NCBI RefSeq assembly: GCF_037024155.1
Contig: NZ_JAYKTS010000001.1
Coordinates: 211,762-275,761, forward strand
Source of the DNA: Bacillus sp. 2205SS5-2
Lineage (GTDB): Bacteria > Bacillota > Bacilli > Bacillales > Bacillaceae_K
Length of the DNA: 64,000 nucleotides
Direction of reading: 5' to 3'
Under the pieces are notes generated by a model. The model was given only the letters and a program-made list of their open reading frames with translations. It had not been told where the DNA came from and did not search any database. Positions 16,685 through 25,782 of the stretch are shown here, one piece after another. The stretch's first letter is position 1. The number at the start of each line of letters is the position of its first letter. The position numbers and the translations under genes were made by a program.

Positions 16685-17617
16685 TCATTTTTGGATAACA
16701 TCATACTCATGGATAAGTTCTTTCAAGTCATCTCCATCATGTCTGGTTCGTAAATCAAAAAATATCACTGCAAAAGCGACGGCATTGACCATTGAAGTGA
16801 ATAAAGTCACGAGACTGACAATTAGCGTAAATAAAACACTATTCCCTAAAAGGGCACCAAACGTAAATTCAAACGCCGATCCGACGATACCAAGAATAAT
16901 GAATAACGTAATAAATAAACCTATAAGCACCCAGCCACGGTTTCTTGTAAGTTGCCAACTTCTTGAGAGCCCTAGTGCATCATCCTCAAGCACAACGGCC
17001 CCAAAATAAAAGCTCCAACGAATAAGCAAATAGCCAATCAGCAGACCAAAACCAACCAAGAATATTAGACTCATAATAATCGAAGCCCAAATATTCATTA
17101 TCGATACAAAAAAACCTGAAGTAACCAAAATGATGGCCGGTAAGACAATGATACCAAAAGAAATAATCCAAAATAAAAGAGTACTTCCGATAATAGCCCA
17201 ATAGCGTGTAAACGCCTTTTTAATGACATTTTTCACTGTGTATTCTTCGTTTAAACGAATATGATTGATAGCAATCAATACCGCTGCATCTGCTATAGGA
17301 ACTAAAAAGAACGATAGAATCCCGATGACAATGAGCATCAAGGTACCGATCACATCAAATTCTGCCATTTCTGCCTCAGATTCAAAAAACGACTGATCAA
17401 AGCTCGAAATAATTTGCTCAAACCAGTTCGATCCTGTCCCTACTTCTCGAAAAAAATTAGTTCCTGTTAATAACTCCATCAGTGCTTGAACCAAAAAAAT
17501 CGGACCTATCAGAATAAGGAAAATGAGTAGAAAATGTTTGAAATGATTTTTACTCAATCGAAACGTTAGATCAAGGATTTCCCCAAATCCTTTTGGCTTA
17601 TTAAATTGTGAATTCAC
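16685..17617 (-). CDS. Multi-TM protein, GPDPase-membrane-domain/DUF975-like
   Basis: A 310-residue protein with about six membrane helices; it begins KPKGFGEILDLTFRLSKNHFKHFL, a start typical of glycerophosphoryl-diester phosphodiesterase membrane-domain proteins that lack the enzyme. A cytosolic helix motif, EDDALGLSRSWQLTRNRGW, sits near residue 215. It is the first gene of the leftward operon that continues with DUF4129, DUF4350, MoxR and DUF58. It starts at GTG 17617 after GGGGGAAGG. Function unknown; probably part of the same membrane system. Confidence 0.72.
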   Translation of the reverse strand: MNSQFNKPKGFGEILDLTFRLSKNHFKHFLLIFLILIGPIFLVQALMELLTGTNFFREVGTGSNWFEQIISSFDQSFFESEAEMAEFDVIGTLMLIVIGILSFFLVPIADAAVLIAINHIRLNEEYTVKNVIKKAFTRYWAIIGSTLLFWIISFGIIVLPAIILVTSGFFVSIMNIWASIIMSLIFLVGFGLLIGYLLIRWSFYFGAVVLEDDALGLSRSWQLTRNRGWVLIGLFITLFIILGIVGSAFEFTFGALLGNSVLFTLIVSLVTLFTSMVNAVAFAVIFFDLRTRHDGDDLKELIHEYDVIQK

Positions 17618-17834
17618 TTGCCTTCCCCCTAGAAGTAATTATTCGAAAATTGACAATATACATCTTATTTTATCATTAAATCTGTTGCATTGGATGGAAA
17701 TTTGTAACTTTTTGTTCTTTAATTAACAGTAATAGGAAAGAAAAGGGCTTTCACAATTTGAGTATGAACAAATTGTGATCGTTCAAAAATCTAGACATTG
17801 AAGCTAATTTAATACTAATTTTATCTCATTGTAT

Positions 17835-17997
17835 GGCTGTTTTCGCAAAGATTGTGGCTTTTCGAATTAGTTCTCAATTCGTGATGAAGATTGACTTCGG
17901 GCATCTTTTCGCATCATTTTTAACACGGAATGAGGAATGAAATTAGTGTTTCCATCCTTTTTTGTATTCTACAGCAACAAAGTATGCGAAAAGAGCC
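17835..17997 (+). repeat. Foldback repeat family, type B-centre copy
   Basis: 163 bp from GGCTGTTTTCG to CGAAAAGAGCC. Its interior (CGAATTAGTTCTCAATTCGTG and GAATGAGGAATGAAATTAG) matches the copy at 47920-48082 and differs from type A copies. The left arm reads ATTGTGGC while the right arm reads GCAACAAAG, a hybrid. No clear target duplication. Confidence 0.8.
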
Positions 17998-18246
17998 ATT
18001 AATAAAAAGTAAGAAATCACTCGAAAAACATTACTGACTGTTTTTTCCTTATACTAGGAGCAAACTATGTTTACGAAAAGGGGCATTTCTAAAAAAGTGT
18101 TGTTTTTCGCAGAAGTGTGTAAATCGGGATGATGAAAGACTTTGGGGTTCTTTTCTTAGCCTATAGAATATATATTGACAAAACGAAGAATTGCCATTGG
18201 TTTTTTTACATATAAGCACGAAGTATTCAAATAAATGCCTGCTACT

Positions 18247-18298
18247 AAAAAAATGCCTGTCTCCCTATGTGCTTAACATGGGGTGAAGGCATTTTTTC
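18247..18298 (-). terminator. Terminator after the N-hydroxylase gene
   Basis: AAAAAATGCCT and AGGCATTTTTT frame a C-rich/G-rich inner stem (TCTCCC with GGGGTGA). It lies about 45 bases downstream of the hydroxylase stop, with a T-run on the minus strand. Confidence 0.8.
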
Positions 18299-18340
18299 TT
18301 TCTAACATTGTATTCACATCGCTTTTCGCTTCATTATTAT

Positions 18341-19645
18341 TTACTGAAGCTTATCTGCATCAAAATTCTGAAATACATTTTTCTCTTGCATCGGAAATAG
18401 CTCTTTGTCGACTAGGTGATTGATAATCACTTTATTTCGGTGCACAGCTAGCCCTAAATTAGTGGACCCTACTCCATGACTATGAGAGATTCCGCTATGA
18501 ACATAGATTTGATTAGGAATATTTAAGCGCAGACGATAATCCGCCTCTACCTCATATCTTCCATGGTCATCCCATTTAATATATGACCCTAATTTCTCTT
18601 TAATAAAGCTCGGCACATTCGGACGATAACCAGTACCTACGATTACCACTTCACTTTCATGAGTGAAATCTTTATCTTGTTGCCATTGATGACAGAAAAT
18701 TTCACACTGGCCTTCCTCCACGCGTATTTCATTAACCTCAGTTAACACCTGAAGTCCTAAGTTCAAATCTTCACCTGATACGGAATGTTCATATAGTAAA
18801 TTATAAATATCATTAATCGTATGAGAGCTTATTCCTTTATACAATAAATCCTGAGAAGCAAATATCTCATCTTTCTTTTCCTGAGGGAATTGATAGAAAT
18901 AATTCACGTAATCAGGCGAAAACTGTTCAACACTCAACTTCGATTCTTCCATCGATAAAAAGCTTTTCGATCGTGTGATCCACGTTAATTTGTATTGATG
19001 CTCCATTCTTTCTTTTAATAATTCACGAAATGCTTCAGCCGCACTTTGGCCCGACCCAATAACTGTGATCGATTTTGCTTTTCGACACCGCTCTTGATTT
19101 TCAAGAAATTTAGACGTATGAAAAACATTTTCTTCTGGTAGACCTTGTAATGATTTCGGCAGCGCAGGAACACTTCCCGTTCCTAAGACGAGGTTTTTAC
19201 TATGATAGGTAGCTTGTTCATTCGTTTCAATATTTTCAACTGTCACTAAAAAATATTCTTCACTTTGATTGTAATCTAGCTCCACGACCCTTTGCCCAAA
19301 ACGGCAATTCTCTAATTCATTGGCCACCCACTGACAATAATCATTATATTCCCTTCTCGGAATATCCAATCTTTGTAAAAAATAAAATGGATACAAACGA
19401 TTTTTTTCAGACAGATAATTTAAAAAACTATATCGGTTCGTTGGATCCGCTAAAGTCACTAGGTCCGCCATAAACGGGACCTGCAACCTCGTCCCAACAA
19501 TCAACATCCCCTTATGCCAATCAAATTGAGGTTTCTGGTCAAAAAAGACCGCATCCACCTCTGAATTGCCCTCAAGTAAAGCGGCTAAGCTCAAATTAAA
19601 AGGACCTACCCCAACTCCAATTAAATCATATAATTTGTTAGACAC
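18341..19645 (-). CDS. L-lysine N6-/L-ornithine N5-monooxygenase (IucD/SidA family)
   Basis: A 434-residue flavin-dependent N-hydroxylating monooxygenase of siderophore synthesis. FAD motif DLIGVGVGPFNLSLAAL (residues 7-23), the WHKGMLIVGTRLQVPFMADLVT substrate/FAD segment (two pieces of the family motif), NADPH motif ITVIGSGQSAAEAF and the C-terminal ATG-like VIVGTGYRPNVPSF are all present. Length is normal. It uses NADPH and O2 to hydroxylate the side-chain amine before hydroxamate formation. No siderophore synthetase, transporter or visible Fur box lies beside it, so it is an orphan in this window. It starts at ATG with AGGAGGAAAT upstream. Confidence 0.88.
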   Translation of the reverse strand: MSNKLYDLIGVGVGPFNLSLAALLEGNSEVDAVFFDQKPQFDWHKGMLIVGTRLQVPFMADLVTLADPTNRYSFLNYLSEKNRLYPFYFLQRLDIPRREYNDYCQWVANELENCRFGQRVVELDYNQSEEYFLVTVENIETNEQATYHSKNLVLGTGSVPALPKSLQGLPEENVFHTSKFLENQERCRKAKSITVIGSGQSAAEAFRELLKERMEHQYKLTWITRSKSFLSMEESKLSVEQFSPDYVNYFYQFPQEKKDEIFASQDLLYKGISSHTINDIYNLLYEHSVSGEDLNLGLQVLTEVNEIRVEEGQCEIFCHQWQQDKDFTHESEVVIVGTGYRPNVPSFIKEKLGSYIKWDDHGRYEVEADYRLRLNIPNQIYVHSGISHSHGVGSTNLGLAVHRNKVIINHLVDKELFPMQEKNVFQNFDADKLQ

Positions 19646-19936
19646 TAGAATTTCCTCCTCATTATCTTTGTTCGTACTATAATCGGGAGAAGCGAAATTA
19701 CAATCGCGAAATACTTTCTCCTATAGTAGATGGTATCGTAACGACAGAAACCTGTCACGTTCTGTTTTATTTTTCAAGGGTTGACACCGCTAAAAATAAT
19801 GGTTTTCAGCGAAGCTAATATAACTTTGAAAAGATAAGCACCTGAGAATTTTCTCTTATTTATTGGAGCACGGTCCAGGTGAAGGGTAGGATATCATTCT
19901 AACGATAAAATGAATCCAATAAGTTAACTACAAAAA
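19646..19936. other. Intergenic region upstream of the N-hydroxylase gene
   Basis: About 290 bases. I looked for a Fur-type palindrome (GATAAT...ATTATC) and found none convincing. A weak foldback, AGAATTTTCTCT, lies near 19845. Nothing else supportable. Confidence 0.4.
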
Positions 19937-19983
19937 TGCCTGCCCCCGATGCGTTAATTCATTAACTCATTCGGGGACAGACA
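19937..19983 (-). terminator. Terminator after the GH16 glucanase gene
   Basis: TGCCTGCCCCCGATG pairs with CATTCGGGGACAGACA (two mismatches), enclosing GTTAAT/ATTAAC; a T-run follows on the minus strand. It lies about 36 bases past the stop. Confidence 0.8.
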
Positions 19984-20019
19984 CCACTATGAATGCTTCT
20001 TCGTAATGACTAGACTATT

Positions 20020-23000
20020 TTATTCCAATTCCTCTGCATTTTTCACTTCCAAGACCACATTGTCAATGGTAATCTCATGTGCTTGGGCGAATTTTCCCAA
20101 TAAAAACTTTAATGTAACGGTATCATCCCCCGTCATCACAAATTCAAAATTATAGGAATTCATTTCACTATGGAGTGAAACCAACTTCTCAAAATAGCGA
20201 TGATACCCTGCATTTTCAACCGCTACTTCAATTTCTCTGTCTGCTGTAGAACTTGCATCAAAGGACAAAACATAGGTGACGCCTTTTGATAGTTTCATAT
20301 TCTCTTGATATACTTGAATACTCCATGTTTCATTTCCAGCATTCTCAATGTTGGCTTGTAATTCTTCTTTTTGTTCATCGACTGACGCCAATGCATCAAA
20401 GTGAACATATGAGTCCCACGAATCTAGTCCTGATGAAAACTCTCCATTCTTTAATGGATAAAGATCTACTTGGCTATAATCTATATATTCGGATGTTTGA
20501 ATCAGTTTAGCATTATCCAAATAGATGTCACCACTCTGGCCTCCTAGCCTAAAGAAAAGCTGACCATCTACATCGCTATAATCTTTCGTCATCGTAAATT
20601 CTACCGTATGAACGTCCATTTGGGTGGTTAAGACAATAGGTACAGATTCTGAATAACTTACAGTGCCATCTTCACTCAAAAATTCTACCTCAATCTCTCT
20701 TCCTTCGCTTGCACGGGCATCAAATGTTAATTCATACGAATTTCCTTTTAAAAATTGCAATCCCGTTTGTTTCAGTTGAACGGATTGAGAAGAATCTCCA
20801 CCGTCTGTAATGGCTACTTTTAACTCCCTCGTACTCTCTGAAACTCTCATATCGGCAGTATACTTTGAATCTACTTCCAATTCCCAGAAATTCAATCTTG
20901 TCATATCCCCTTGGTCAAATGTTCCATTATATAGGTGGTTCCCATCTGCTAGAGGTGTTTTTGGCATATTGGCCGGATCTTCTGGGAAAAATTCTTCGAC
21001 ACGAACATTTCCAACCCACACAGGCGCATTACCATTACTACCGATATTAAATTCTAACCTCGCAGCTACATCGGTTTCTTGGTTTAATGTAAAGGTGTAT
21101 TCATACGATTCAACGTGGTCTGTTAGGGAAATAGTTTGTTCACCTGAATAATTTGCATAGCCTCTTTCAGCACCACCGGATACCTTTGTCATGATATTCC
21201 GGTTTGAATCTGATTTTGCGTCAAAGCTTAATTTATACGTTCCGCCCTCGACAATGGCTATTTTTTGAATCAATTGAATAGCCCATAAAGCGTTGCCCGC
21301 ATTGTTTACGTCCATTTTTGCAAAAGGGACCCCCTCGATTTCCTCGGTCACTATCCCTCCGTCTCCAGAAAAATCAGGTAAATAAACAAAATTCCAATAT
21401 GTTGGGTCTAATAAATTATCATAATTATCGACGATTGTAAACGGGTTTTTAAAGTCATTATCATAGATTAGATTTCCATCTTCAAGTGGATGTTTTGCTT
21501 CATCTGGCAGCTCCTCTTTTTCCAAAATTGGTTCAATCGGCTCTTTGTAATCTCTTCCTGTAAGTTCATAGACGCGAACATAGTCCACTTCCATTTCACC
21601 TGGAAATTGCGTTGAATCGTCTGGATTCCCACCATACCAGCCACCAACACCGAGATTCATAATCATATAAAACTCTTGATCAAAAGGAGCTGGGAATGCA
21701 TATTTACTGGCTTGATTCGTTCCTTGACTGAACCAATTATCTAATGTTTGATACAATTGACCATCGACATACCAACGAATTTCCCCTGGTTCCCATTCAA
21801 TCCCGTAGGTGTGAAAGCCCGTAAAATCTTCTCCTTCAGGGAAATGATACTCTGTTCCTTTATACGTATTGTTCGGATATTGCTCCCCGTAATGAATAGT
21901 ACCTCCAATTTTAGTCGTATCTTTACCAGCTGCTTCCATTATGTCAATTTCACCTGAAGTTGGCCAACCACCATAGACGTCATCTTCTGGCATCATCCAA
22001 AAGCCCGGCCAATACCCTTGTCCTTCAGGTAATTTAATATTAGCTTCAAATTTTCCGTACTTTTTGCTAAATAAACCTTTTGTCTTTAATTTTGCGGATG
22101 TATAGTCATAAGATCCAAATTTATCTTCAACAGGATTTTCTTCTTTTTGGGCTTTAATGACTAATTTCCCGGCTTCTATATAGGAGTTTTCCTGAGAATC
22201 GGTATAATATTCTAATTCATTATTCCCCCAACCTGATGCGATTCCATTTCCATTTTCGTCGACGATCCAATTTCCAATATCATATGTCCACTTCGTAGGG
22301 TCGATTTCATTTGAGATAAATTCGTCGGACCATACCAATGTCCAATCGGACTTCGTTTCTCCTGGTTCATAAATGACTACTTTATTTAGAATTGAATTCA
22401 CAGACTGAACTTTATTCTGCTGGGCCTTCGTTATGTAAACCGTTCCACTTACTATCACATTTTCCAACGTGATATTCCCATCAATGGCCCCTGCAGTTAC
22501 GAATAAGTCTCCTTTAATGGTCGTATTTTCTAGCGTAATATCAGACTGATTGATCAGTGCATTTCCTTTGATAGTTTGATCCGAATACGTTCCTTCTTTA
22601 TTAAATAATCCATCAATTTGTTGATCAATTATTTGAATCGCTTGGATATGATTCATTGGTTTTTTTGAATTTAGTTCTTGATCATTAGCCCCAACAAAAG
22701 CATTGTCAGGGAATAAATAAGTGAGAATTTGGAGTGCATCCTCCGTTTTTATCGAGGAATTCCCCTGTTCATTTTCAGCAAAAATTTCGTCCCAATAGCC
22801 AGCTTTTTTCGCTACTTCAATCACGTCGCTTCCTTTTTTTGCATGGCCTTTCGATGAATCGCTCCATCCGTAACCAAATAGATTATTCATGAGAGCAGAA
22901 AACTCTATTTTTGACATGGAAGCGTTTGGATTCTTTTTTTCATTTTTCAACCCGGTAAATAATCCGTTTTCCTCCCATTGTTTAATCAGGGCATCATTAC

Positions 23001-23088
23001 TGCTACTGGTTCCTTTCGCATGCACCGGGGTAATGACCGCGAGCGTCAACACCAAAACCAAAAAAATCATCATCATTCTTTTTGTCAT
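20020..23088 (-). CDS. Secreted modular beta-glucanase (GH16 laminarinase) with SLH-like and three CBM4/9-like modules
   Basis: A 1022-residue exported glycosidase. The signal peptide is MTKRMMMIFLVLVLTLAVI...VHA (cut near 24). Residues about 30-190 resemble degenerate SLH repeats. A short beta-helix-like stretch follows (NITLENVIVSGTVYI). The GH16 domain (about 255-525) contains GEIDIMEAAG: Glu380 nucleophile, Asp382, Glu385 acid/base. That motif with the inserted Met typifies endo-1,3-beta-glucanases (laminarinase/lichenase). Three CBM4/9-like beta-sandwiches start near 535 (NLIYDNDF), 714 (NHLYNGTF) and 879 (LKNGEFSSGLDSW). The ATG at 23088 has AAAGGAGG. It is single-gene, with palindromic operators upstream suggesting sugar control. 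It likely works on beta-1,3-glucans outside the cell, perhaps wall-bound. Confidence 0.9.
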   Translation of the reverse strand: MTKRMMMIFLVLVLTLAVITPVHAKGTSSSNDALIKQWEENGLFTGLKNEKKNPNASMSKIEFSALMNNLFGYGWSDSSKGHAKKGSDVIEVAKKAGYWDEIFAENEQGNSSIKTEDALQILTYLFPDNAFVGANDQELNSKKPMNHIQAIQIIDQQIDGLFNKEGTYSDQTIKGNALINQSDITLENTTIKGDLFVTAGAIDGNITLENVIVSGTVYITKAQQNKVQSVNSILNKVVIYEPGETKSDWTLVWSDEFISNEIDPTKWTYDIGNWIVDENGNGIASGWGNNELEYYTDSQENSYIEAGKLVIKAQKEENPVEDKFGSYDYTSAKLKTKGLFSKKYGKFEANIKLPEGQGYWPGFWMMPEDDVYGGWPTSGEIDIMEAAGKDTTKIGGTIHYGEQYPNNTYKGTEYHFPEGEDFTGFHTYGIEWEPGEIRWYVDGQLYQTLDNWFSQGTNQASKYAFPAPFDQEFYMIMNLGVGGWYGGNPDDSTQFPGEMEVDYVRVYELTGRDYKEPIEPILEKEELPDEAKHPLEDGNLIYDNDFKNPFTIVDNYDNLLDPTYWNFVYLPDFSGDGGIVTEEIEGVPFAKMDVNNAGNALWAIQLIQKIAIVEGGTYKLSFDAKSDSNRNIMTKVSGGAERGYANYSGEQTISLTDHVESYEYTFTLNQETDVAARLEFNIGSNGNAPVWVGNVRVEEFFPEDPANMPKTPLADGNHLYNGTFDQGDMTRLNFWELEVDSKYTADMRVSESTRELKVAITDGGDSSQSVQLKQTGLQFLKGNSYELTFDARASEGREIEVEFLSEDGTVSYSESVPIVLTTQMDVHTVEFTMTKDYSDVDGQLFFRLGGQSGDIYLDNAKLIQTSEYIDYSQVDLYPLKNGEFSSGLDSWDSYVHFDALASVDEQKEELQANIENAGNETWSIQVYQENMKLSKGVTYVLSFDASSTADREIEVAVENAGYHRYFEKLVSLHSEMNSYNFEFVMTGDDTVTLKFLLGKFAQAHEITIDNVVLEVKNAEELE

Positions 23089-23159
23089 TGCAATTCCTCC
23101 TTTAAATGTATGTGAAGAAGAGCGAACCCTTCCTATCACCCAAAATCTAAATCCTCTTT

Positions 23160-23173
23160 CGAAAGCGGTTTCG
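23160..23173. promoter_or_regulatory. LacI/CcpA-like palindrome near the GH16 promoter
   Basis: CGAAAGCGGTTTCG: arms CGAAA/TTTCG around a CG core, 72 bases upstream of the GH16 start, in the likely promoter region. It resembles catabolite-responsive (cre) and LacI-family operators. Confidence 0.5.
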
Positions 23174-23229
23174 AAAAATAAAATACTGTTTGTTCATTCC
23201 TACAACTATGTAAAATAATCTTATTATTA

Positions 23230-23620
23230 GGTTGTTTTCGCAATGTTTGTTGCTTTTCGAAGCAGTCTATAAACGGTGAAATAGCTTTGTTTCGGACATC
23301 ATTTACGAAAAGCGGAAGTGGCTGCCCTGAGGCGACAGGCAAATGAAGAACTCGGAGGTGATGCCTGCATCACTGGAGAGTTATTCATTTGACCCGAGCC
23401 TCAAGCCACTGCAGCTGGATCATGAAAAGCGGAAGTGGCTGCCCAGGGACGGCAGGCATCTGGCAGTACACGCAGTGAAGCCTGCTTCACGTAGTGGGCT
23501 GACAAATGCACGAGTCCCTAGCCACTGCAGCTGGATCCGTCTATTTTGATGAAAAATACGTGAAATGGGCGATTTAATCAAAATTCAGATGAAATAGCCA
23601 CAATGTATATGAAAAGAGCC
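23230..23620 (+). repeat. Foldback repeat family copy carrying a nested second repeat
   Basis: Family ends at both sides (GGTTGTTTTCG; GAAAAGAGCC), with the internal ATAGCTTTGTTTCGGACATC block. The copy is interrupted at 23305-23537 by two tandem units of another foldback repeat. Without it the element would be about 158 bp. Flanking octamers TATTATTA/TACTGTTA match at six positions. Confidence 0.8.
23305..23537 (+). repeat. Nested foldback repeat, two tandem units
   Basis: Unit 1 (23305-23422) and unit 2 (23423-23537) each run from GAAAAGCGGAAGTGGCTG to CCACTGCAGCTGGATC. Arms AGTGGCT/AGCCACT close each unit, with inner pairs such as CAAATGAA/TTCATTTG. Unit 1 is closely related to the single unit at 27415-27532; unit 2 is more diverged inside. 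They are GC-richer than the surroundings. Confidence 0.8.
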
Positions 23621-23669
23621 TACTGTTATGAGCGGTCAGTGGTATGTATGGAGATAGTATCCACTGATA

Positions 23670-23685
23670 CCGAAACCGGTTTCGG
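23670..23685. promoter_or_regulatory. Perfect 16-bp palindrome, LacI-family-like operator
   Basis: CCGAAACCGGTTTCGG is a perfect palindrome with the same GAAACCG half-site as 23160-23173. It lies about 580 bases upstream of the GH16 start, on the other side of the repeat insertion. Confidence 0.45.
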
Positions 23686-23768
23686 AAATATCCCTAATTT
23701 CTATACTTTTCCACCAAAAAAAAAGAAACGTTAAAGGGTCTAATACCATGCGAATCTTCACTTAGGAT

Positions 23769-23782
23769 AGAAAGCGCTTTCT
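23769..23782. promoter_or_regulatory. cre-like perfect palindrome
   Basis: AGAAAGCGCTTTCT fits the CcpA cre core (GAAAGCGCTTTC) except for the outermost bases. It could once have served the GH16 gene, now about 680 bases away, or an unseen transcript. Confidence 0.45.
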
Positions 23783-24006
23783 TAAATATATAATTTTTTT
23801 TGTACCTGATCCTTAACCATAATACACCATATCAGTTTCTTTAACTTTAACATTCAACACTTTGTATTTATTTCCCTTCCCAATTCTATAAAAAAATATT
23901 CAATATTCAAGACTATTTTGCTAATGCAGACACAAAGTGGCCATAATACTAAAGAATGCCTGCACTTGTTTGTTCATACAGACACAACAAATAACAGACA
24001 CTATTA

Positions 24007-24873
24007 TTATCTTTTTTCAACAAAATACATCGAGACGGCTCCTAGACCCACATGAGTACCAACTGAAACGCCCATCTGCATAATATAAATGTCTCCAGAA
24101 AAATCGGTTTCTCTTTCAATTTTAGTTTTCAAGTTTTCAGCGATTTTACTATCGGAGGTGTACCCTATGATGATAAAATCGGTCATTTCTTTATCGATTC
24201 GTTTCATAAATTCTTGTGTGTAATATTTTAGAACGCGTTTCAGGCCTCTTTCCTTGGCTACAATCGCGCCCTTGCCATCTTTCATCGTCATAATCGGTTT
24301 AAGCATTAAAATCTTCCCAATAATCGCACTTGTATTCGTAAGTCTTCCACTCTTAATTAAATGATCCAAATCGTCAACAGATAGAAAATGCTTGACGTTT
24401 AATTTATAGGTTTCATTAAATTCAACAATTTCTTCGAATGAGGCTCCTTGTTCTCTCATCATCGCACTTTTGAGAAGTAACCATCCACTTCCATGACTCA
24501 TGCATTTGGAATCAACTACATGTATTTTTACTTTCGAATCTGGGTTTTCCTCATGAAAATAACCTTTTGCTAAAACAGCTGATTGATAAGCTCCACTTGT
24601 GCCACTAGACATACAGATACATAAAATTTCCTTGTAGTTCGCTTTTACCGCCTCATTGATAATGTCTAAATAAGTTGCTGGACTTGGCATCCCTGTTGTG
24701 GGAAATTCAGACAGAGCTTCCATCATTCCGTAGAAATCATCAGGTTCAATATCAACCCTATCTTGGTACATCTTCCCCTCAATGTGGATGGTCAGTGGGG
24801 CTAAGCTTATATTGTATCGATCCAGCACTTCTTGTGATAAATCACAGGTTGAATCTGCCATAATTTTTATCAT
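24007..24873 (-). CDS. DegV-family fatty-acid-binding protein
   Basis: A 288-residue protein of the DegV fold. Motifs: IMADSTCDLSQEVLDRYNISLAPL at the N-terminus (lipid-binding Ser/Thr), TGMPSPATYLDI, CMSSGTSGAYQSA, VVDSKCMSHGSGW and HVGLGAVSMYF at the C-terminus. DegV/FakB proteins hold fatty acids and present them to a FakA kinase for phospholipid synthesis. The start is placed at ATG 24873, five bases after GGAGG. Several paralogues are normal in Bacillaceae, so I give no symbol. Monocistronic. Confidence 0.9.
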   Translation of the reverse strand: MIKIMADSTCDLSQEVLDRYNISLAPLTIHIEGKMYQDRVDIEPDDFYGMMEALSEFPTTGMPSPATYLDIINEAVKANYKEILCICMSSGTSGAYQSAVLAKGYFHEENPDSKVKIHVVDSKCMSHGSGWLLLKSAMMREQGASFEEIVEFNETYKLNVKHFLSVDDLDHLIKSGRLTNTSAIIGKILMLKPIMTMKDGKGAIVAKERGLKRVLKYYTQEFMKRIDKEMTDFIIIGYTSDSKIAENLKTKIERETDFSGDIYIMQMGVSVGTHVGLGAVSMYFVEKR

Positions 24874-25782
24874 TTTGTCCTCCATTACATCGCTCTACTA
24901 AGATCATAACCAATTATTCCAAAATTCTGATAGTTTTTTCATTCCATTAGGCATCATTTTTGTGTTTTAACAGGCGTATTGTTTATGACTTGCTAATTCA
25001 TTGTCACTTCACTCGCTTAATCATAAATTAGTACATAGAATATTATAGCATTCTTTTCAAGGCTATCACTTTCTAATTATTGTATTCTTTTCAATAACGC
25101 TATCGCTAACGTATCAAAAATAACTGAAATATCATTTTTCAATTCATTGATTTCATTTTTAGCACTTTGATAAGGTACAGAGAACACATAGCATATTATA
25201 GATAAAAAAACAAATTTGAAAGAAGAGGGGTGAATAAATCATCCAGAATTTTATCCCTTTCGACCATTGCACGGTGGTGGTCAAGCAAGTTGAGGACATA
25301 GGACGAGTTAGAGGCATGGTAGAAACTGGGGCTACTATCTTCAGGTTCAGGGTTAAAAATCAGAATATGCTGCTGGTGCGGTTACAGGAATAGTGGTTAG
25401 AACTTCAGTCAGCCCTGATCCTTCCCCATGTCGAGTTCCAATGTATCTGCATCCTTATCAAACACCATATTTTCCTTAGGGATAAAGGAAATATGAATAT
25501 ATACAAGGATGTTCGCGATGTGGAATTCCACGTCGCGAACATTAGGACCTCTTTTCAAAAGGATATTAACCAAATAAGATAGATTTATGGACATTAATCC
25601 GTATTTTTGAACAAGATTATTCGCTAAACGGATAGTCTATCACCAATTAAGGTTTTAAGCAGCAAGATATACAGAAAGAGTTTAAAGAAATGAACAGCTT
25701 CTCTGATTTTAACATCAACTACTTTCCTTCACTTTTACCAACATCGTACACAAAATAAGCTTTTCTTAAAAATTTATCAGAC
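24874..25782. other. 909-base stretch without a convincing gene
   Basis: A few open frames exist but lack ribosome sites or coding character. Between about 25240 and 25420 the plus strand is G-rich and slightly protein-like but broken by stops, perhaps a decayed gene. No terminator is obvious after thiE. Confidence 0.5.

Noticed and set aside
19646..19936. Fur box upstream of the N-hydroxylase gene
   Set aside because: No segment matches the GATAATGATAATCATTATC consensus well enough.
25409..25594. Minus-strand open frame with a protein-like start
   Set aside because: No Shine-Dalgarno, no recognisable motif, and neighbouring frames are full of stops.
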